DNA from: Sabulicella rubraurantiaca
Lineage (GTDB): Bacteria > Pseudomonadota > Alphaproteobacteria > Acetobacterales > Acetobacteraceae
Length of the DNA stretch: 64,000 nucleotides
NCBI RefSeq assembly: GCF_017355885.1
Contig: NZ_JAFEUU010000001.1
Location: 620,001 to 684,000, forward strand
Direction of reading: 5' to 3'
Shown: piece after piece, positions 57,186 to 64,000 of the stretch
Numbering within the stretch: the stretch's first letter is position 1
Layout: every line of letters begins with the position of its first letter
Position numbers and translations under genes: made by a program
Notes under the pieces: model-generated
What the model was told of the DNA's origin: nothing
Databases searched by the model: none
The model's input: the letters and a program-made list of their open reading frames with translations, nothing else

Positions 57186-57947
57186 ATGCGCCGCCGCAAC
57201 GCCCCCCTCCCTGCAAGGTCCTCCGCCCCGCCGGAAGAAGGGGTTTGGCTTTGGGGCCTGCATGCCGTTTCGGCCGCGTTGCAGAACCCGGCGCGGCGCC
57301 TGCGCCGCCTCCTCGTCACCCGCGGGGCCGAGGCGGAGCTGGCCGAGCGGGCGGCCGGACCTTGGCGGATCACGCCGGAATTTGTGGAGAGGGAACGCCT
57401 GGACCGGACCCTGGGTGCCGAGGCGATCCACCAAGGCGCCGCTCTTCTGGTCGAGCCGCTCTCGCCCCCTGCCCTGTCGCAGCTCATGGAGCATACCGCC
57501 GGGCCGGTGCTGGTGCTGGATCAGGTGACCGACCCGCGCAATGTCGGTGCGATCCTCCGCTCCGCTGCCGCCTTCGGCGCGGCGGCCGTCGTCATGCAGG
57601 AACGCCACGCCCCGGCCGAGACCGGCACGCTCGCCCGCGCAGCCAGCGGCGCGCTGGAGGTGGTGCCCGTGCTGCGCGAGGTGAACCTAGCACGCGCCAT
57701 CGAGGCGCTGAAACAGGCCGGTCTCTGGGTGGTGGGGCTCGAGGCGGCCGGACCGGTCACGCTCGCGCAATCCGGCCTCGCCGGCCGGCGCGTCGCCCTG
57801 GTGCTGGGCGCCGAAGGCGAGGGGCTGCGCCGCCTGACCCGCGAAAGCTGTGATGAGCTGGTGCGGCTGCCGATTCGCCCCACCATGGAAAGCCTGAATG
57901 TCTCGGCCGCCGCCGCGGTGGCCCTTTACGAACTGGGGAGGGAATGA
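57186..57947 (+). CDS. rlmB: 23S rRNA (guanosine-2'-O) methyltransferase RlmB (TrmH/SPOUT family)
   Basis: 253-residue SAM-dependent SPOUT enzyme. EEGVWLWGLHAVSAALQNPARRLRRLLVT is the substrate-binding N-domain, and the knot has LDQVTDPRNVGAILRSAAAFGAAAVV, LVLGAEGEGLRRLTRESCDELVRLPI and MESLNVSAAAAVALYEL. It most likely methylates G2251 of 23S rRNA; a TrmH-like tRNA role is possible. It is the first gene right of the tRNA and overlaps the next gene by ATGA. Confidence 0.92.
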   Translation: MRRRNAPLPARSSAPPEEGVWLWGLHAVSAALQNPARRLRRLLVTRGAEAELAERAAGPWRITPEFVERERLDRTLGAEAIHQGAALLVEPLSPPALSQLMEHTAGPVLVLDQVTDPRNVGAILRSAAAFGAAAVVMQERHAPAETGTLARAASGALEVVPVLREVNLARAIEALKQAGLWVVGLEAAGPVTLAQSGLAGRRVALVLGAEGEGLRRLTRESCDELVRLPIRPTMESLNVSAAAAVALYELGRE

Positions 57948-58711
57948 CGATGGATGCCGCCGCCGCGATCCTGGAGGCGCGCCGCGCCAAGCGGGTGCTG
58001 ACCACGCTGGGCGCCGCCGCGCCGCGCACGCTGGAGGAAGGCTACGCCGCCCAGCGCCGCCTTGCCGAAAAGCTGGGCGCGGTGCCGCCCTTCGGCTTCA
58101 AGATCGGCGCAACGACCAAGCAGATGCAGGAATACCTGGGCCTGTCCGGCCCGGCCGCGGGCTTCGTTCCTGCAACCTCCCCGCACCCCGACGGTACCAC
58201 GCTGCGTTTCGATGATTTCCTGAACCCTGGCGTCGAGTGCGAGGTCGGGCTGCGCCTCGCCCGCGACCTCGCGCCCGGCCCGATCAGCCGGGAGGAGGCG
58301 CTGAATGCCGTGGCAGAATTCTTCCCTGCCATCGAGATCGTCGAGCGCCGCTATGGCGATCTTGTGGAACTGGGCACGCCCACGCTGGTGGCCGACCAGA
58401 TCTTCCATGCCGCAGGTGTGCTCGGCACGGCACCCGCCAATTGGCGCGACCTCGACCTCGGCGCCATGCAGGGCGAGTTGTTCGTGGATGGCGTCTCCAA
58501 GGGCGGCGGGCATGGGCGAGACCTGCTGGGCCATCCGCTCGAGGCGCTGCGCTGGCTGGCCGATTCGCCGGCTGCACGGGAGTTCGGCGGGCTGCGCGCC
58601 GGTCAGGTCGTGTGGCTGGGCAGCGTGACGCCCCCTATCTGGCTGCCTGCCCCTTGCGAGGTCGTGGTGCAGTTCGAAGGACTGGGCAAGGTTTCCGTCC
58701 GCTTCACCTGA
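57944..58711 (+). CDS. 2-keto-4-pentenoate hydratase / fumarylacetoacetase-fold protein (MhpD-like)
   Basis: 255-residue protein of the MhpD/4-oxalocrotonate decarboxylase family, which acts on 2-hydroxydienoates in meta-cleavage pathways. GFKIGATTKQMQEYLGLSGP, NPGVECEVGLRLARDL with the metal-binding Glu pair, FPAIEIVERRY and ADQIFHAAGVLG are seen. No meta-cleavage genes are next to it, so the substrate may be unrelated. It overlaps rlmB by ATGA, unusual company for a tRNA/rRNA gene. Confidence 0.85.
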   Translation: MTMDAAAAILEARRAKRVLTTLGAAAPRTLEEGYAAQRRLAEKLGAVPPFGFKIGATTKQMQEYLGLSGPAAGFVPATSPHPDGTTLRFDDFLNPGVECEVGLRLARDLAPGPISREEALNAVAEFFPAIEIVERRYGDLVELGTPTLVADQIFHAAGVLGTAPANWRDLDLGAMQGELFVDGVSKGGGHGRDLLGHPLEALRWLADSPAAREFGGLRAGQVVWLGSVTPPIWLPAPCEVVVQFEGLGKVSVRFT

Positions 58712-58903
58712 CGGGGCTTCGCGCCCCGCTTGCCGCTTCTAACCAGCGGCGGTCAGCCCCATATGGCCTCCGCGGCGTGAAGCCGTATTCGGTCGGCGCA
58801 GCCCTGCGCGCCGGCCATGCAGCGCCGGAATGGTCGCGAACTCCTTGGCCCACTGGAAAGAGGACGGCGTTGGTCCTATTTGGATGGGAGCAAGGAGAAA
58901 CCG

Positions 58904-59356
58904 GTGCTGAAGCTGTCGAGGCTGACCGATTATGGCGTGGTGGTGCTGACCCGCATGGGTGCAGCTCCTTCCATGCGTCAGAGCGCGCCGGAACTGGCCC
59001 ATCGGACCGGCTTGGCCGAGCCGACCGTCGCCAAGGTGTTGAAGATTCTGGCCGGTGCCGGGCTGGTCGAGGGCGTCCGCGGCGCCCGCGGCGGCTATAT
59101 TCTGTCCCGCCCGCTCGACGCCATTCCTCTTTCTGACGTCATCACCGCCTTTGACGGGCCGATCGCCCTGACCGCCTGCGTCGAGGGTGGTGGGGGCGGC
59201 TGCGGTTCCGAGGAGCACTGCCCCGTGCGCGGGCGCTGGGATCCGGTGAACCACGCCATCCGTCATGCCCTCGCCGGCATCACCGTCGCCGATCTGGCGG
59301 TGCCGGCCCCCATCGCTTTCATTCCCGAGGCCGATCTGCGCCTCGCCGCGGAGTAG
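58904..59356 (+). CDS. Rrf2-family regulator of the suf operon
   Basis: 150-residue winged-helix regulator of the Rrf2 (IscR/SufR-like) family. KLSRLTDYGVVVLTRMG, APELAHRTGLAEPTVAKVLKILAGAGLVEGVRGARGGYILSRP is the DNA-binding part. Three cysteines (CVEGGGGGC then CGSEEHC) probably hold an Fe-S cluster. The GTG at 58904, with AAGGAG upstream, gives the conserved family start; earlier starts would add an unrelated tail. It precedes sufBCDS and would repress or tune the operon by cluster status. Confidence 0.9.
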   Translation: MLKLSRLTDYGVVVLTRMGAAPSMRQSAPELAHRTGLAEPTVAKVLKILAGAGLVEGVRGARGGYILSRPLDAIPLSDVITAFDGPIALTACVEGGGGGCGSEEHCPVRGRWDPVNHAIRHALAGITVADLAVPAPIAFIPEADLRLAAE

Positions 59357-59365
59357 GAGCCTTTC

Positions 59366-61604
<2,239 letters not shown>

Positions 61605-61608
<4 letters not shown>

Positions 61609-62876
61609 ATGCAGTGACCGCAGGCGCAGGCGGCTTCATTTCTCGCTTCGAGGGGCTGCGCGACCGGCTTCCGGGCGCGGAGCTGGAGCAGGTGCGCGCG
61701 TTGCGCGAGGAGGGTGCCGCCACGCTGCGCGAGAAGGGCCTGCCCGGCCGCCGCGTCGAGGAATGGCGCTACACCGACCTGGCCCCCGTCGCGCAGGCGC
61801 AGTTTACGGAGGCGCTGACGGCGGTGGGCGAAGCCCCTGCCCTGCCCGCCCCTCGTGCGCCGCACCGCGTCGTCTTCCTGGACGGCCGGCTGGCCGAGCA
61901 CCTGTCGCAGCTGCCGCCGCATGCGGCTCCGCTCTCTGCACGGCTGGAGGCGGCGCAGGACCTGCTGGCCGCCGATCACGGCATGCCGCTGGTCGGGCTC
62001 AACGCCATGATGTTCGAGGACGGGCTGTTCCTCGACCTGCCCGAGGGCCGCGACGCCGGCACGATCGAGGTGCTGAACATCGCCGCCCATGCCGAGCGGC
62101 CCATCGCCTTCCACCCGCGCCACGTCATCCGCTTGGCGCCGGGGGCTCAGCTGACCCTGGTCGAGACGAGCACCGGCCCCGCCGGCGCCACCTATCTGCA
62201 CAACCCCGTCTACGACATCCGGGTGGCGGAGGGGGCGACCTTCACCCATGTGCGCGTGCAGCGCGAGGGGCGCTCGGCCTTCCAGCTCAGCACCATCCGC
62301 GCGCGCGTGGCGGCGGGCGGCACCTATGACAACTTCACCCTGAATGCCGGCGGGCGGCTCGTGCGGAACGAGATCCACGTCACGCTGGAGGGGCCGAAGG
62401 CGGCGGCGCACATGAACGGCGCACAGCTTGTCGCGGATGGCCAGCACGCGGACACCACCACCTTCCTCGACCACGCGGCGCCGGACTGCCCCAGCCGCCA
62501 GACGGTGAAGACCGTGCTGGCCGGGAAGTCGCGCGGGGTGTTCCAGGGCAAGATCCTGGTGCGGCAGGTGGCGCAGCGCACCGATGGCTACCAGATGAAC
62601 CAGGCCCTGCTGCTGAGCGAGGAGGCGGAGATCGACGCCAAGCCGCAGCTGGAGATCTATGCCGACGACGTGAGGTGCTCGCACGGCGCGACAGTCGGCG
62701 CTCTGGACCCGGAGCAGCTTTTCTACCTGCGCGCCCGCGGCATTCCGGCCGAGGAAGCGCGCGCCATCCTCGTCCAGGCCTTCCTGACCGAGGCGGTGGA
62801 AGGCGTCACCGATCCCATCGCCCAGGCGGCGCTGGAGGAAGCGGTGTCCGGCTGGTGGGAGCGGGAGGCCGCCTGA
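61605..62876 (+). CDS. sufD: Fe-S cluster assembly protein SufD
   Basis: 423-residue beta-helix partner of SufB. GLPGRRVEEWRYTDLAPVAQAQF near the N-terminus, LNAMMFEDGLFLDLPEG, TFLDHAAPDCPSRQTVKTVLAGKSRGVFQGKILV and CSHGATVGALDPEQLFYLRARGIPAEEARAILVQAF are typical. It overlaps sufC and sufS. Confidence 0.96.
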
Positions 62877-64000
62877 TGGACCTCGCCCTCGCCCCGCTCG
62901 ACGTGCAGCGCATCCGGCAGGATTTCCCCATCCTGTCGCAGACGGTCCGCGGCCGCCCGCTTGTCTTTCTGGACAGCGGCGCCTCCGCCCAGAAGCCACG
63001 CCAAGTGATGGACGCGATGCGCGACTGCATGGAGACGGCCTACGCGAACGTGCATCGCGGCGCCTATCACCTGAGCGAGGTGGCGACGGAGAACCACGAG
63101 GCTTCGCGCGAGGCGGCGCGGCGCTTCCTCAACGCGGCGCGGGTGGAGGAGATCATCCTCACCGGCGGCTCGACCTCGGCCATCAACCTCGTCGCTCATT
63201 CCTTCGGGCGCGGCGTGCTGAAGCCCGGCCAGCGCGTGCTGGTCTCGGAGATGGAGCATCACGCCAACCTCGTCCCCTGGCAGATCCTGCGGGATGAGGG
63301 GCGCGGAATCGGACTCGGCTTCATCCGCATCACCGATGCGGGGGAGCTGGACCTCGACTCCCTCCAGGCTGAATTGCGGAAGGGCGATGTCGGCCTCGTC
63401 GCCGTCACGCACATGTCCAATGTTCTGGGCACGGTGACGCCTGCCGGGGCCATCGCCCGCATGGCGCATGAGCACGGGGCGCGTGTGCTGTTCGACGGCT
63501 CGCAGGCCGCAGTGCACCGCGGTGTGGACGTGCAGGCGCTGGACGCTGATTTCTATACCTTCACCGTCCACAAGCTCTACGGCCCCACCGGCATCGGCGT
63601 GCTCTACGCGAAGCATGAACTGCTGGAGGCGATGCCGCCGTTCTTCGGCGGCGGCGACATGATCGAGACGGTGACGCTGGAGCGCTCGACCTGGGCCGCG
63701 CCCCCTGCCCGCTTCGAGGCCGGCACGCCGCCCATCATCGAGGCCGCCGGGATGAAGGCCGCCATCGAGTATGTCGAGGCCATCGGCATGGAAACGGTGG
63801 AAGCGCATGAGCGCTCCCTGGTCGAGCACGCGATGCGCGTGCTGCCACAGGTGGAGGGGTTAACCCTGGTCGGAAGCGCGCAGGATCGCGGCGGCGTCTT
63901 CTCCTTCTCGCTGGACGCCGCGCATCCGCACGATTTGTCCACCTTCCTGGACCGTCGCGGCATCTGCATCCGCGCCGGGCGCCATTGCGCCGAGCCGCTG
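62876..64000 (+). CDS. sufS: Cysteine desulfurase SufS (3' end missing)
   Basis: 375 residues are visible of a class V PLP enzyme that takes sulfur from cysteine for the SUF system. Its reading frame runs past the window end. The PLP Lys is K233 (HK in FYTFTVHKLYGPTG), and the catalytic Cys is C371 in IRAGRHCAEP, a few residues before the edge. A sufE/sufU partner and other suf genes are not visible within the window. ATG at 62876 overlaps sufD (TGATG). Confidence 0.96.
   Translation, partial: MDLALAPLDVQRIRQDFPILSQTVRGRPLVFLDSGASAQKPRQVMDAMRDCMETAYANVHRGAYHLSEVATENHEASREAARRFLNAARVEEIILTGGSTSAINLVAHSFGRGVLKPGQRVLVSEMEHHANLVPWQILRDEGRGIGLGFIRITDAGELDLDSLQAELRKGDVGLVAVTHMSNVLGTVTPAGAIARMAHEHGARVLFDGSQAAVHRGVDVQALDADFYTFTVHKLYGPTGIGVLYAKHELLEAMPPFFGGGDMIETVTLERSTWAAPPARFEAGTPPIIEAAGMKAAIEYVEAIGMETVEAHERSLVEHAMRVLPQVEGLTLVGSAQDRGGVFSFSLDAAHPHDLSTFLDRRGICIRAGRHCAEPL

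Overview
The window is about 70% G+C, densely packed and almost wholly coding. Most neighbouring genes overlap by 1 or 4 bases (TGATG, ATGA, GTGA). The gene content suggests an alphaproteobacterium, probably Acetobacteraceae (Roseomonas-like): an orphan Bug/TctC binding protein, TRAP and branched-chain binding proteins, a ppiD-trpE pair next to tpiA/secG/pyrG, a SUF operon headed by an Rrf2 regulator, and a C-P lyase operon with a TIGR03223-type gene. This placement is inferred from gene content; no rRNA is present.

Layout. 1-5.3 kb: chemosensory genes (a CheB-type receiver end, CheA, an MCP and a receiver-PP2C phosphatase). 5.3-15 kb: an M20 amidohydrolase, glycerol kinase with a split AtuA pair, a TctC-type binding protein, and a three-gene operon of a molybdenum enzyme, a PhoX-like protein and an arylmalonate decarboxylase/maleate isomerase-like protein. 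15-24.2 kb: a class III aminotransferase, an O-antigen-ligase-like protein, then housekeeping genes pyrG, secG, tpiA, ppiD-like and trpE, closed by a strong hairpin.

24.2-36 kb: a divergent aromatic acyl-CoA catabolic cluster. The leftward arm carries a fused flavin monooxygenase/old-yellow-enzyme reductase, a PhzS-like monooxygenase and an enoyl-CoA hydratase. The rightward arm carries an SDR, a MarR regulator, an enoyl-CoA hydratase, an acyl-CoA dehydrogenase, an aryl-CoA ligase and a RidA protein. This fits an aerobic CoA-dependent 2-aminobenzoate (anthranilate) pathway best, with salicylate as the alternative. The rightward arm runs without a gap into queG, queC and a VUT-family transporter (queuosine).

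36-48 kb: a ThDP enzyme and an N-acyl-D-amino-acid deacylase divergent from a TRAP transporter, then a branched-chain-type binding protein, a serine hydrolase, a small membrane protein and bioY. Two leftward genes follow for polyprenyl-linked sugar transfer, one of them with clearly lower G+C. 48-56.4 kb: phnF and a divergent phnM paralogue face phnGHIJKLM plus a 2H-phosphoesterase gene, a C-P lyase pathway for phosphonate use. 56.3-64 kb: an EF-hand protein, tRNA-Thr(TGT), rlmB, a hydratase-family gene, and an Rrf2 regulator with sufB, sufC, sufD and sufS; sufS runs off the right edge.

The most interesting points are the RidA protein as a likely enamine/imine deaminase in the CoA pathway; two operons (phn and the aromatic one) whose operator-like palindromes lie on or against the start codon with no Shine-Dalgarno, suggesting leaderless repressible transcripts; a second PhnM family with its own regulator; and a molybdenum enzyme grouped with a PhoX-like protein that has lost family motifs.
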